Of a stretch of 8,172 nucleotides of DNA, positions 1 through 5,541 are shown one piece after another. Position 1 is the first letter of the stretch, and each line of letters begins with the position of its first letter. The stretch spans positions 1 to 8,172 of the forward strand of contig JANYBR010000216.1 in the NCBI GenBank assembly GCA_025360685.1, in the 5' to 3' direction. The translations under genes and the position numbers were made by a program. The DNA is from Pseudomonadota bacterium (GTDB taxonomy: Bacteria > Pseudomonadota > Alphaproteobacteria > Micropepsales > Micropepsaceae). The notes beneath the pieces are model-generated. The model saw nothing but the letters and a program-made list of their open reading frames with translations. It was not told the origin of the DNA and ran no database searches.

Positions 1-768
1 TCGCTGATCATCTTCGCCGGTATCGTCGCGCGCTTTCCACAATATATTGGTCAGGCATTCGAATCCGTGCGCACGGGCGCGATTGGTCCCATCATGATCA
101 TCGGCGGTATCGTATTCATAGCCGCGCTTGTCACCGGCATCGTATTTATGGAGCGGGCGCAGCGGCGCCTGCTCGTGCAATACCCGAAGCGACAGGTCGG
201 CAACAAGATGTATGGAGGGGAGTCCTCCCACTTGCCGCTGAAATTGAATGTATCTGGCGTCATTCCACCGATTTTCGCGTCGTCGATTCTTCTCATGCCG
301 ACGACAGTCGCGGGCTTCAACGCGCAAAGCATTCCGGACTGGCTGCAGACGATCGTGACCTACATCAGCCATGGGCAACCGCTCTATCTTGTCCTCTACG
401 GGCTGATGATCCTGTTCTTCGCGTTTTTCTACACGTCGATTGTCTTCAATCCCGAGGAAACCGCCGACAATCTCAAAAAGTATGGCGGGTTCATTCCGGG
501 CATCCGGCCAGGTAAGAAGACGGCCGAACACATCGACTACGTGCTGACACGCATCACGGTCGTCGGTGCTCTGTATTTGGCCGGCGTTTGCCTCATCCCG
601 GAAATCGCATCGAGCTACTATAATGTTCCGTTCTATCTCGGCGGTACCTCGATCCTCATCGTGGTCAGCGTCACCATGGACACGGTGGCACAAATTCAAA
701 GCCATTTGATCGCACAGCAATATGAGGGCCTCATCAAGAAGGCGAAGCTGCGGGGAGCGCGTCGTTGA
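1..768 (+). CDS. secY: Protein translocase subunit SecY, C-terminal part (5' end outside window)
   Basis: This is the pore subunit of the SecYEG translocon, which passes unfolded proteins across, or inserts them into, the inner membrane. The window holds the last 255 residues; the family is usually about 440, so roughly the first 40% is missing upstream. Visible are five hydrophobic segments that I match to TM6-TM10: about residues 28-49, 85-107, 125-147, 182-199 and 209-230 of the fragment. Between TM6 and TM7 is the basic cytoplasmic loop with ERAQRRLLVQYPKR (51-64). Between TM8 and TM9 is the loop FNPEETADNLKKYGG followed by FIPGIRPGK, whose Arg169 (fragment numbering) corresponds to the conserved Arg of the SecA/ribosome-contacting loop (R357 in E. 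coli). The C-terminus is short and basic (KKAKLRGARR). The TGA stop overlaps the adk start by 4 bp. The frame is open from base 1 with no sign of damage. Confidence 0.97.
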   Translation, partial: SLIIFAGIVARFPQYIGQAFESVRTGAIGPIMIIGGIVFIAALVTGIVFMERAQRRLLVQYPKRQVGNKMYGGESSHLPLKLNVSGVIPPIFASSILLMPTTVAGFNAQSIPDWLQTIVTYISHGQPLYLVLYGLMILFFAFFYTSIVFNPEETADNLKKYGGFIPGIRPGKKTAEHIDYVLTRITVVGALYLAGVCLIPEIASSYYNVPFYLGGTSILIVVSVTMDTVAQIQSHLIAQQYEGLIKKAKLRGARR

Positions 769-1337
769 ATCTTGTACTGTTCGGGCCTCCTGGTGCCGGC
801 AAAGGCACACAGGCCAAGGTCCTGGTGGAAAAACGCGGTCTGCCGCAACTCTCCACCGGCGAAATGCTGCGAGCTGCCATCGCGGCCGGTTCGCCGCTCG
901 GCCGCCAAGTGGAGTCGATCCTCGCCAAGGGCGATCTGGTGTCCGATCAGATCGTCATCGAGATCATCCGTGAACGGCTGAAAGTAGCCGATTGCGTGAA
1001 GGGTGCCGTATTCGACGGGTTTCCACGCACGGTTCCGCAAGCGGAAGCGTTGGATGAGCTGCTAAAGGGATTTGGGGGCAAGATCGACATCGTCATCGAG
1101 TTGAAGGTGAACGACGAGATTCTTCTGGAACGGGTCAAGCAACGTATCGAGCAGGGCCTGTCCAGGCCGGACGACAATCCGGAGACTTTGAAGAACCGGC
1201 TCGCCGTCTATCACAAGAATACCGCACCCTTGCTCGTGTATTACGGCAAGCAGGGCAAGGTGGTGACGATCGACGGGATGGCCCCGATTGCCGAGGTCAC
1301 CAAGCAGATTGCCACCACTTTGGACACGAAGCGTTGA
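765..1337 (+). CDS. adk: Adenylate kinase, short-LID form
   Basis: This cytosolic enzyme catalyses ATP + AMP to 2 ADP and so sets the adenylate balance. The protein has 190 residues. The P-loop is GPPGAGKGTQ (7-16), the AMP-binding segment STGEMLR (30-36), and the hinge/AMP motif DGFPRT (84-89) is followed by Q92. The lid region has R123, R134, D136, D137 and R145 (RPDDNPETLKNRL). The lid is only a short loop without Cys residues, so this is the short bacterial form common in Alphaproteobacteria rather than the long zinc or beta-lid form of about 215 residues. The start is TTG at 765: it puts the P-loop at the usual distance from the N-terminus, gives a TTGA overlap with the secY stop, and has GGGGA (752-756) as ribosome-binding site 8 nt upstream. 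The rare start codon and overlap suggest translation coupled to secY. The position between secY and rpsM is typical of Alphaproteobacteria. Confidence 0.97.
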   Translation: MNLVLFGPPGAGKGTQAKVLVEKRGLPQLSTGEMLRAAIAAGSPLGRQVESILAKGDLVSDQIVIEIIRERLKVADCVKGAVFDGFPRTVPQAEALDELLKGFGGKIDIVIELKVNDEILLERVKQRIEQGLSRPDDNPETLKNRLAVYHKNTAPLLVYYGKQGKVVTIDGMAPIAEVTKQIATTLDTKR

Positions 1338-1388
1338 TTGACGTCCGGAGGTCATCACCAACTCCGACACGCCCAAAAAGGCGCCGCG
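1338..1388 (+). other. Gap after adk with two small hairpins, no clear terminator
   Basis: Directly downstream of adk lie two small inverted repeats. The first pairs GTC-GGAG (1343-1350, one bulged C) with CTCCGAC (1362-1368) over an 11-nt loop. The second pairs CGCC (1370-1373) with GGCG (1380-1383) around the loop CAAAAA. Neither is followed by a T tract, so neither is a standard intrinsic terminator. They could mark the 3' end of the secY-adk transcript or protect it from 3' exonucleases, or transcription may simply run on into rpsM. Function is inferred only from position. Confidence 0.25.
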
Positions 1389-1436
1389 AAACAATATGTT
1401 AATAGCCATTGACTGAGGGGGCGTGATTCATATAAT
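1389..1436 (+). promoter_or_regulatory. Strong housekeeping promoter of the alpha operon, with UP-like block
   Basis: The -35 is TTGACT (1409-1414, 5 of 6 to TTGACA) and the -10 is TATAAT (1431-1436, 6 of 6), separated by 16 bp. This is unusually close to consensus for a GC-rich alphaproteobacterium. The AT-rich block AACAATATGTTAATAG (1389-1404) sits where an UP element contacting the alpha subunit CTD would lie. The expected transcription start is about 1441-1444, and the discriminator CCGCGCCC is all G/C, a feature of promoters repressed by ppGpp. It lies 144 bp upstream of rpsM, so it should drive rpsM-rpsK-rpoA-rplQ independently of the secY-adk transcript. The motifs are seen directly; strength and stringent control are inferred. 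Confidence 0.85.
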
Positions 1437-1480
1437 CCGCGCCCTTGCGGACGATTTCCCTGGAAACTTCCGGTTTTTGA

Positions 1481-1513
1481 CGCGCTCTGGACCGAGCCGC
1501 GCCCCGGTTTTTT
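1481..1513 (+). promoter_or_regulatory. Leader hairpin followed by T6 (possible attenuator) upstream of rpsM
   Basis: Within the predicted 5' leader, CGCGCTC (1481-1487) pairs with GAG-CGCG (1494-1501, one bulged C at 1497) around the loop TGGACC. Six T follow at 1508-1513 after the spacer CCCCGG. A second way to fold it pairs ACCG (1491-1494) with CGGT (1505-1508), directly next to the T run. Downstream, CGCGG (1529-1533) could pair with CCGCG (1497-1501) and break the first hairpin, so an on/off arrangement is conceivable. Leaders of ribosomal-protein operons often carry feedback sites, but I do not recognise a known motif here, and the 6-nt spacer before the T run weakens the terminator reading. 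Confidence 0.35.
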
Positions 1514-1579
1514 GCTCAGAGATTGGCCCGCGGAAAAACTGAAGCTGTTTCAAGGCCTTACAGGCACTCGGAGAGACTC

Positions 1580-1957
1580 GTGGCACGCATCGCCGGCGTT
1601 AACATTCCCACCCAGAAGCGGGTCGAAATCGGGCTTCGCTACATCCACGGAATCGGCCAGGCGAAGGCCAAGGAGATCTGCGAGAAGGTCGGCATCGCGT
1701 CCTCGCGCCGCGTGCATGACCTGACCGAGGCGGAAATCATCCAGATCCGCGAAGCGATCGACCGCGACTATCTGGTCGAAGGCGATCTGCGCCGCGAGGT
1801 GGCGATGAACATCAAGCGCCTCATGGACCTTGGCTGCTATCGCGGCCTGCGCCACCGCAAGAGCCTCCCCGTCCGGGGACAGCGCACACACACCAACGCG
1901 CGTACGCGCAAGGGCCCCGCAAAAGCGATCGCCGGCAAGAAGAAAGTGACCAAGTAG
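1580..1957 (+). CDS. rpsM: 30S ribosomal protein S13
   Basis: S13 sits in the head of the small ribosomal subunit and contacts 16S rRNA, S19, the L5 bridge and the P-site tRNA through its basic tail. The protein has 125 residues, close to the usual 120-125. It opens with the family N-terminus MARIAGVNIPTQKR. The helix-hairpin-helix-like segment with IHGIG (22-26) follows, and the conserved basic tail region (88-112, containing RGLRHRKSLPVRGQRTHTN) precedes a Lys-rich end. The start is GTG at 1580, preceded by GGAGAG (1570-1575). A longer reading frame begins at 1523 but adds 19 residues that do not resemble S13 and has no ribosome-binding site, so it is not used. It is the first gene of the alpha operon, behind the promoter at 1409-1436; rpsK follows after 4 nt. 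Confidence 0.97.
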   Translation: MARIAGVNIPTQKRVEIGLRYIHGIGQAKAKEICEKVGIASSRRVHDLTEAEIIQIREAIDRDYLVEGDLRREVAMNIKRLMDLGCYRGLRHRKSLPVRGQRTHTNARTRKGPAKAIAGKKKVTK

Positions 1958-1961
1958 TCTC

Positions 1962-2372
1962 ATGGCAGCTCCAGCAGCAGCACCGGAAAAGAAAGCGGGC
2001 CGCGCCCGCAAGAAGGAAAAGAAAAACGTCGTCGTCGGCGTTGCGCACGTCGCCGCCACCTTCAACAACACGATCATCACGATCACTGATCAGCAGGGCA
2101 ATTCGGTGTCCTGGTCGTCGGCCGGCATGATGGGCTTCAAGGGCTCGCGCAAGTCGACGCCCTACGCGGCCCAGGTCGCCGCCGAAGACGCAGGCAAGAA
2201 GGCGATGGAACACGGCATGCGCACGCTCGAAGTGGAAGTGACGGGCCCCGGTTCCGGCCGCGAGTCCGCGCTTCGTGCGCTTCAGGCTGTCGGACTTGTG
2301 GTCACCTCCATTCGCGACGTTACGCCGATCCCGCACAATGGCTGCCGTCCGCCAAAGCGCCGCCGCGTCTAG
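1962..2372 (+). CDS. rpsK: 30S ribosomal protein S11
   Basis: S11 lies on the platform of the small subunit and helps shape the mRNA exit/Shine-Dalgarno region. The protein has 136 residues, a little longer than the common 129. The extra length is an Ala/Pro/Lys N-terminal stretch (MAAPAAAPEKKAGRARKK) before the conserved core that starts at about residue 23 (VVVGVAHVAATFNNT). The core includes GNSVSWSSAGMMGFKGSRKS, then GPGSGRESALRAL, and it ends in the diagnostic NGCRPPKRRRV. Only 4 nt separate it from the rpsM stop and no good Shine-Dalgarno sequence is visible, so translation is probably coupled to rpsM. In many bacteria rpsD follows; here it does not, as is normal for Alphaproteobacteria. 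Confidence 0.97.
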   Translation: MAAPAAAPEKKAGRARKKEKKNVVVGVAHVAATFNNTIITITDQQGNSVSWSSAGMMGFKGSRKSTPYAAQVAAEDAGKKAMEHGMRTLEVEVTGPGSGRESALRALQAVGLVVTSIRDVTPIPHNGCRPPKRRRV

Positions 2373-2456
2373 TTAGAGAGTTTGCTTTCGGAATTGAGCC
2401 TACCCGTCGAACGCAATGGGCGTGGTCCGACACGTCCGGGAAACGATGAGGAAAAA

Positions 2457-3473
2457 ATGTTTCAGAAGAACTGGCAAGAACTGATCAAGCCGGGAAAGTT
2501 GAAGATCGAAGCCGGCCACGATGTCGGCAAGTCCGCAACGATCACGGCTGAACCGCTCGAGCGTGGCTTCGGCCTGACGCTCGGCAATGCACTGCGCCGC
2601 GTGTTGCTGTCCTCCCTTCAAGGTGCGGCCGTGACCTCGATCCAGATCGAGGGCGTGCTGCATGAATTTTCGTCGATCGCCGGCGTGCGCGAGGACGTCA
2701 CCGACATCGTGCTCAACGTGAAGCAGATGGCTCTGCGCATGCATGCCGAAGGCCCTAAGCGGCTTGCGCTCAAGGCGCAGGGGCCCATCGAAGTCACGGC
2801 CGGGATGATCACCGGCACGTCGGACATCGAGATCCTCAATCCCGATCTGGTGCTCTGCACGATCGACGAAAAGGTCGAGTTTCGCATGGAGCTCACGATC
2901 GCGACCGGCAAAGGCTATGTCCCGGCCGACCGCAACCGTCCGGAAGACGCGCCCATCGGGCTCATCCCGGTCGACTCGCTGTTTTCGCCGGTGAAGAAGG
3001 TCTCCTACAAGGTCGAGAACACCCGCGAGGGCCAGATCCTCGACTATGACAAGCTCTCGCTCGTGGTCGAGACCAATGGCGCGGTCACGCCGGACAATGC
3101 CGTGGCCTATGCCGCGCGCATCCTGCAGGACCAGCTTCAGGTCTTCATCAACTTCGAAGAACCGCGCGAGCGGGTTGCCGAAGAAGCCAAGCCCGATCTG
3201 GCGTTCAATCCCGTGCTGCTCAAGAAGGTCGACGAGCTCGAGCTTTCGGTGCGTTCGGCGAACTGTCTCAAGAACGACAACATCGTCTATATCGGCGACC
3301 TGATCCAGAAAACGGAGGCGGAGATGCTCCGCACGCCGAACTTCGGGCGCAAGTCGCTGAACGAGATCAAGGCTGTGCTCGCCGAGATGGGCCTGCATCT
3401 GGGCATGGAAGTGCCGGGATGGCCGCCGGAGAACATCGAAGATCTCGCCAAGCGTTACGAAGACCAATATTAG
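2457..3473 (+). CDS. rpoA: DNA-directed RNA polymerase subunit alpha
   Basis: Alpha dimerises to nucleate RNA polymerase assembly, and its C-terminal domain binds UP elements and activators. The protein has 338 residues, a normal length. The N-terminal domain carries ERGFG (35-39) and NALRRVLLSS (44-53), the assembly and dimerisation segment. A linker follows at about residues 240-255. The C-terminal domain has VRSANCLK with R266, N269 and C270 (equivalent to E. coli R265, N268, C269, the DNA-contacting residues), then YIGDL and FGRKSLNEIK, and ends in a short acidic/Tyr tail. The start is ATG at 2457, giving the alphaproteobacterial N-terminus MFQKNWQELIKP, with GAGG (2448-2451) 5 nt upstream. 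An in-frame TTG at 2382 would add 25 unrelated residues and is rejected. The 84 nt between rpsK and rpoA (2373-2456) hold only this ribosome-binding site; I see no promoter or terminator there. Confidence 0.97.
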   Translation: MFQKNWQELIKPGKLKIEAGHDVGKSATITAEPLERGFGLTLGNALRRVLLSSLQGAAVTSIQIEGVLHEFSSIAGVREDVTDIVLNVKQMALRMHAEGPKRLALKAQGPIEVTAGMITGTSDIEILNPDLVLCTIDEKVEFRMELTIATGKGYVPADRNRPEDAPIGLIPVDSLFSPVKKVSYKVENTREGQILDYDKLSLVVETNGAVTPDNAVAYAARILQDQLQVFINFEEPRERVAEEAKPDLAFNPVLLKKVDELELSVRSANCLKNDNIVYIGDLIQKTEAEMLRTPNFGRKSLNEIKAVLAEMGLHLGMEVPGWPPENIEDLAKRYEDQY

Positions 3474-3484
3474 GAAATTGTTGG

Positions 3485-3584
3485 TGACATCCCGGAGGCC
3501 GCGGAGCGGGCATCCCGGACCCACCGAGACAGTTCAAGAATGGGTCCCGGCTCGCGCTCGCTACGCTCGCTGGCCGGGATGACA
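3485..3584 (+). repeat. Palindromic extragenic repeat between rpoA and rplQ
   Basis: A roughly 100-bp imperfect palindrome fills most of the 125-bp gap between rpoA and rplQ. The outer stem pairs ATCCCGG (3489-3495) with CCGGGAT (3574-3580). The inner stem pairs CCCGGACCCA (3514-3523) with TGGGTCCCGG (3541-3550), one mismatch, around a 17-nt loop (3524-3540). ATCCCGG occurs again at 3512-3518. The right arm has three copies of GCTCGC (3550-3555, 3556-3561, 3565-3570). Read on the minus strand its end is TGTCATCCCGGCC, nearly the same as both ends of the element at 6871-7003, and both contain GGGACCCA some 45-50 bp from that end, so I take them as one family. It resembles the REP/MITE-like intergenic palindromes common in Hyphomicrobiales. 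It lies inside an operon and would be transcribed. Confidence 0.8.
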
Positions 3585-3598
3585 AGGGAAATAAGGTC

Positions 3599-4030
3599 AT
3601 GCGCCATCGCAATTCGGGCCGTAAGCTCAACATAACTTCGTCACATCGCATCGCGATGTTCGCGAACATGATGGCGGCGCTGATCAAGCACGAGCAGATC
3701 AAGACCACCCTGCCGAAAGCGAAGACCATTCGCCCGGTCATGGAAAAGCTTGTGACCCTGTCCCGCCGTGGGCCCAAGGACTTGCACGCCCGCCGTCAAG
3801 CGCTTGCCCAGATCCGCGACGCCGATCAGGTCAAGAAACTGTTCGATGTCATTGGCCCGCGCTATGCCGCGCGTCCGGGTGGTTATACGCGCGTCTTGAA
3901 GGCCGGCTTCCGCCACGGAGACAATGCCCCGATGGCGTTCATCGAATTCATCGACCGCGACGAGGATGCCAAGGGCCTGGATTCCGGCCCAGTGGAAATC
4001 CGCGAGGATGCAGACGGCGGCGACGAGTAG
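3599..4030 (+). CDS. rplQ: 50S ribosomal protein L17
   Basis: L17 is a large-subunit protein near the polypeptide exit tunnel. The protein has 143 residues. Its conserved core is at the N-terminus: MRHRNSGRKLN (1-11), TSSHRIAMFANM (13-24), HEQIKTTLPKAK (31-42) and EKLVTL (49-54). GGYTRVLK and the typical FIEFIDRDE segment follow, then a short acidic tail (from about residue 120, ending ADGGDE) of the kind seen in alphaproteobacterial L17. The ATG at 3599 gives the family N-terminus exactly. The likely ribosome-binding site is AAGGG (3584-3588), 10 nt upstream and directly beside the end of the palindrome at 3485-3584; a closer AAGG (3593-3596) leaves only 2 nt. It is the last gene of the alpha operon; the terminator follows 31 nt after the stop. 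Confidence 0.97.
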   Translation: MRHRNSGRKLNITSSHRIAMFANMMAALIKHEQIKTTLPKAKTIRPVMEKLVTLSRRGPKDLHARRQALAQIRDADQVKKLFDVIGPRYAARPGGYTRVLKAGFRHGDNAPMAFIEFIDRDEDAKGLDSGPVEIREDADGGDE

Positions 4031-4061
4031 TCCTCACTTTTGCCATGCTTTGAATTAGATT

Positions 4062-4087
4062 AGGGGCGGCTGAGGTCGCCCCTTTTT
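4062..4087 (+). terminator. Rho-independent terminator after rplQ
   Basis: AGGGGCG (4062-4068) pairs perfectly with CGCCCCT (4077-4083) over an 8-nt loop (GCTGAGGT), and the T run occupies 4083-4087. It is GC-rich, followed by the U tract, and placed just after the last alpha-operon gene. It should end the rpsM-rplQ transcript. The next gene starts only 25 nt further on, so either that gene relies on read-through or its promoter overlaps the terminator region. Confidence 0.9.
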
Positions 4088-4112
4088 GTTTGGAATCGAC
4101 GAAGGAGTACGC

Positions 4113-5504
4113 ATGAGAGTCCGCCGCCTCATACTCGTTCTGGCAGCGACATTGATGCCGCTGTCCTCGCAAGCCGGCGCCGCCGCACGGGCCATCCCGG
4201 CGTCTATGCCCCAGATCCAGTTGACGTTCGCGCCCGTCGTCAAACGCATCGCGCCGGCGGTGGTCAATGTTTATGCACGCTCGGTGGTGCAGGCGCCGAT
4301 GAACCCGTTGTTCTCCGATCCTCTGTTTGCGCAACTCTTCGGCAATCCGCAAATGCGCCAGCGTTTGCAACAATCGCTCGGCTCCGGCGTCATCGTGCGC
4401 GCCGATGGCGTGATTCTCACCAACAATCACGTCGTGCAGGGCGGGACCGACATCGTCGTCGCGCTCTCCGACAAGCGCGAGTTCAAGGCCAAGGTCCTGC
4501 TGGCCGATCCGCGTACCGATCTGGCGGTCCTCAAGATCGACACCAAGGGCGAGCAGCTTGCGACGGTTCCCTTCGCGGACAGCGACAAGATACAGGTTGG
4601 CGACCTGGTGCTTGCTGTTGGTGATCCGTTCGGCGTCGGCCAGACGGTGACGATGGGCATCGTCTCGGCCCTCGCCCGCACACAGGTCAGTGCCTCGGAC
4701 TACCAGTTCTTCATCCAGACCGATGCCGCGATCAATCCGGGCAATTCCGGCGGCGCGCTGGTGACGACGGACGGCAGGCTCGCCGGCATCAACACCTCGA
4801 TCCTCTCGCGCACCGGCGGGTCCATCGGCATCGGTTTTGCGATTCCGGCCAATCTCGCCCGCCGCGTGCTCGAGGGCGCGCTGGGTGGCGGCGTCAAGCT
4901 GGCCTGGATTGGCGCCGACGGTCAGCAGGTGACGGCTGACATCGCACGCAGCCTCGGCATTCCGGTTCCCAATGGCGTGCTGCTGCGCAGCGTCTATCCC
5001 GGTGGGCCCGCTGCGAATGCGGGCCTCAAGACTGGAGATGTGATCTTTTCCATCGACGGCCAGCCGGTGAACGATATGCAGTCGCTCAACTACCGCATCG
5101 CGACGCACAAGGCTGGCGACGTGGTGAAGGTGCATGCGCATCTCGGTAAGCAGGCTGCCGACATCGCGCTGACCTTGGCGCTTCCGCCGGAGAATCCGCC
5201 GCGCGAAGTACAAACCATAGGCGGCCGCAACCCGTTGACCGGCGCGCGTGTGGAGAATTTATCGCCTGCGGTCGCCACGGAGCTTCAGATGCCGCCCCTG
5301 TCGAAGGGCGTGGCAATCGTTTCGGTAACCGTTGGTACTCCGTCCGGCGGATATGGCTTTCAACCAGGCGACATCGTGCGAGGCGTCAACGGTGCGGCCA
5401 TCGGTCGGGTTGGAGATCTGCAGCGAGCCGTTTCCGGCACCAATCACTGGGACCTGATCATCGACCGCGGCGGCCAGCGGCTGACCCTGAGCGTGGATGG
5501 CTAG
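4113..5504 (+). CDS. degP: Do-family (DegP/DegQ) periplasmic serine protease
   Basis: This is an HtrA-type protease of 463 residues that degrades or refolds damaged proteins in the periplasm. Residues 1-24 look like a Sec signal peptide: MRVRR, a hydrophobic core, then SSQAGAA with likely cleavage after A21 or nearby. The trypsin-like domain has the full catalytic triad: H106 in TNNHVV, D136 in DPRTDLAVLKI, and S212 in NPGNSGGAL. Two PDZ domains follow, about 258-365 (with GPAANAGLKTGDVI) and 375-463 (with GFQPGDIV); the C-terminus ends right after PDZ2. The loop after the first strand (57-88, PMNPLFSDPLFAQLFG) is short, more like DegQ than E. coli DegP, so the symbol marks the family rather than proven orthology. 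The start is ATG 4113 with GAAGGAG (4101-4107) 5 nt upstream; an in-frame TTG at 4086 lies inside the terminator T run and is rejected. I see no extracytoplasmic-stress promoter in front of it. Confidence 0.93.
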   Translation: MRVRRLILVLAATLMPLSSQAGAAARAIPASMPQIQLTFAPVVKRIAPAVVNVYARSVVQAPMNPLFSDPLFAQLFGNPQMRQRLQQSLGSGVIVRADGVILTNNHVVQGGTDIVVALSDKREFKAKVLLADPRTDLAVLKIDTKGEQLATVPFADSDKIQVGDLVLAVGDPFGVGQTVTMGIVSALARTQVSASDYQFFIQTDAAINPGNSGGALVTTDGRLAGINTSILSRTGGSIGIGFAIPANLARRVLEGALGGGVKLAWIGADGQQVTADIARSLGIPVPNGVLLRSVYPGGPAANAGLKTGDVIFSIDGQPVNDMQSLNYRIATHKAGDVVKVHAHLGKQAADIALTLALPPENPPREVQTIGGRNPLTGARVENLSPAVATELQMPPLSKGVAIVSVTVGTPSGGYGFQPGDIVRGVNGAAIGRVGDLQRAVSGTNHWDLIIDRGGQRLTLSVDG

Positions 5505-5505
5505 A

Positions 5506-5541
5506 GCGCATCTCTTACGCATGCGCTAATCTGCGCGCATG
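5506..5541 (+). promoter_or_regulatory. Three-part alternative hairpin covering the rarA start codon
   Basis: Between the degP stop (5502-5504) and rarA are three alternating complementary segments: GCGCAT (5506-5511), CATGCGC (5520-5526) and GCGCATG (5535-5541). The middle one can pair with the first (6 bp, 9-nt loop) or with the third (7 bp, 8-nt loop). The third contains the rarA ATG at 5539. The middle one also contains the minimal open frame ATG-CGC-TAA (5521-5529), in frame with rarA. No Shine-Dalgarno sequence precedes rarA. A degP-terminating ribosome would cover the first segment, so rarA initiation could depend on degP translation. The pairing is visible in the sequence; the regulatory role is inference. 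Confidence 0.35.

Noticed and set aside
1445..1480. Leader peptide TTG-initiated 11-codon frame in the rpsM leader
   Set aside because: It has no ribosome-binding site, starts within a few nt of the predicted transcript end, and shows no run of regulatory codons.
1523..1579. N-terminal extension of rpsM
   Set aside because: The added residues do not match S13, there is no ribosome-binding site at 1523, and GTG 1580 gives the exact family N-terminus with GGAGAG upstream.
2382..2456. TTG start giving a 25-residue longer RpoA
   Set aside because: The extension has no similarity to RpoA, while ATG 2457 has GAGG at good spacing and the conserved MFQKNWQELIKP start.
2373..2456. Possible lost rpsD between rpsK and rpoA
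   Set aside because: The 84-nt gap has no S4 remnant, and absence of rpsD at this place is normal for Alphaproteobacteria.
2400..3524. 374-codon minus-strand open frame opposite rpoA
   Set aside because: Shadow of rpoA caused by GC-rich codon use; the sequence has no domain or plausible start context.
4031..4112. Envelope-stress ECF sigma (GGAAC...CGTT type) or heat-shock promoter for degP
   Set aside because: GGAATC at 4092-4097 is the only similarity, and no matching -10 lies before the start codon.
3948..5213. Long 421-codon open frame on the minus strand
   Set aside because: It lies wholly opposite the 3' end of rplQ and degP, both unambiguous. Its translation is Arg/His/Asp-rich low-complexity protein typical of antisense frames in GC-rich coding DNA, with no recognisable domain.
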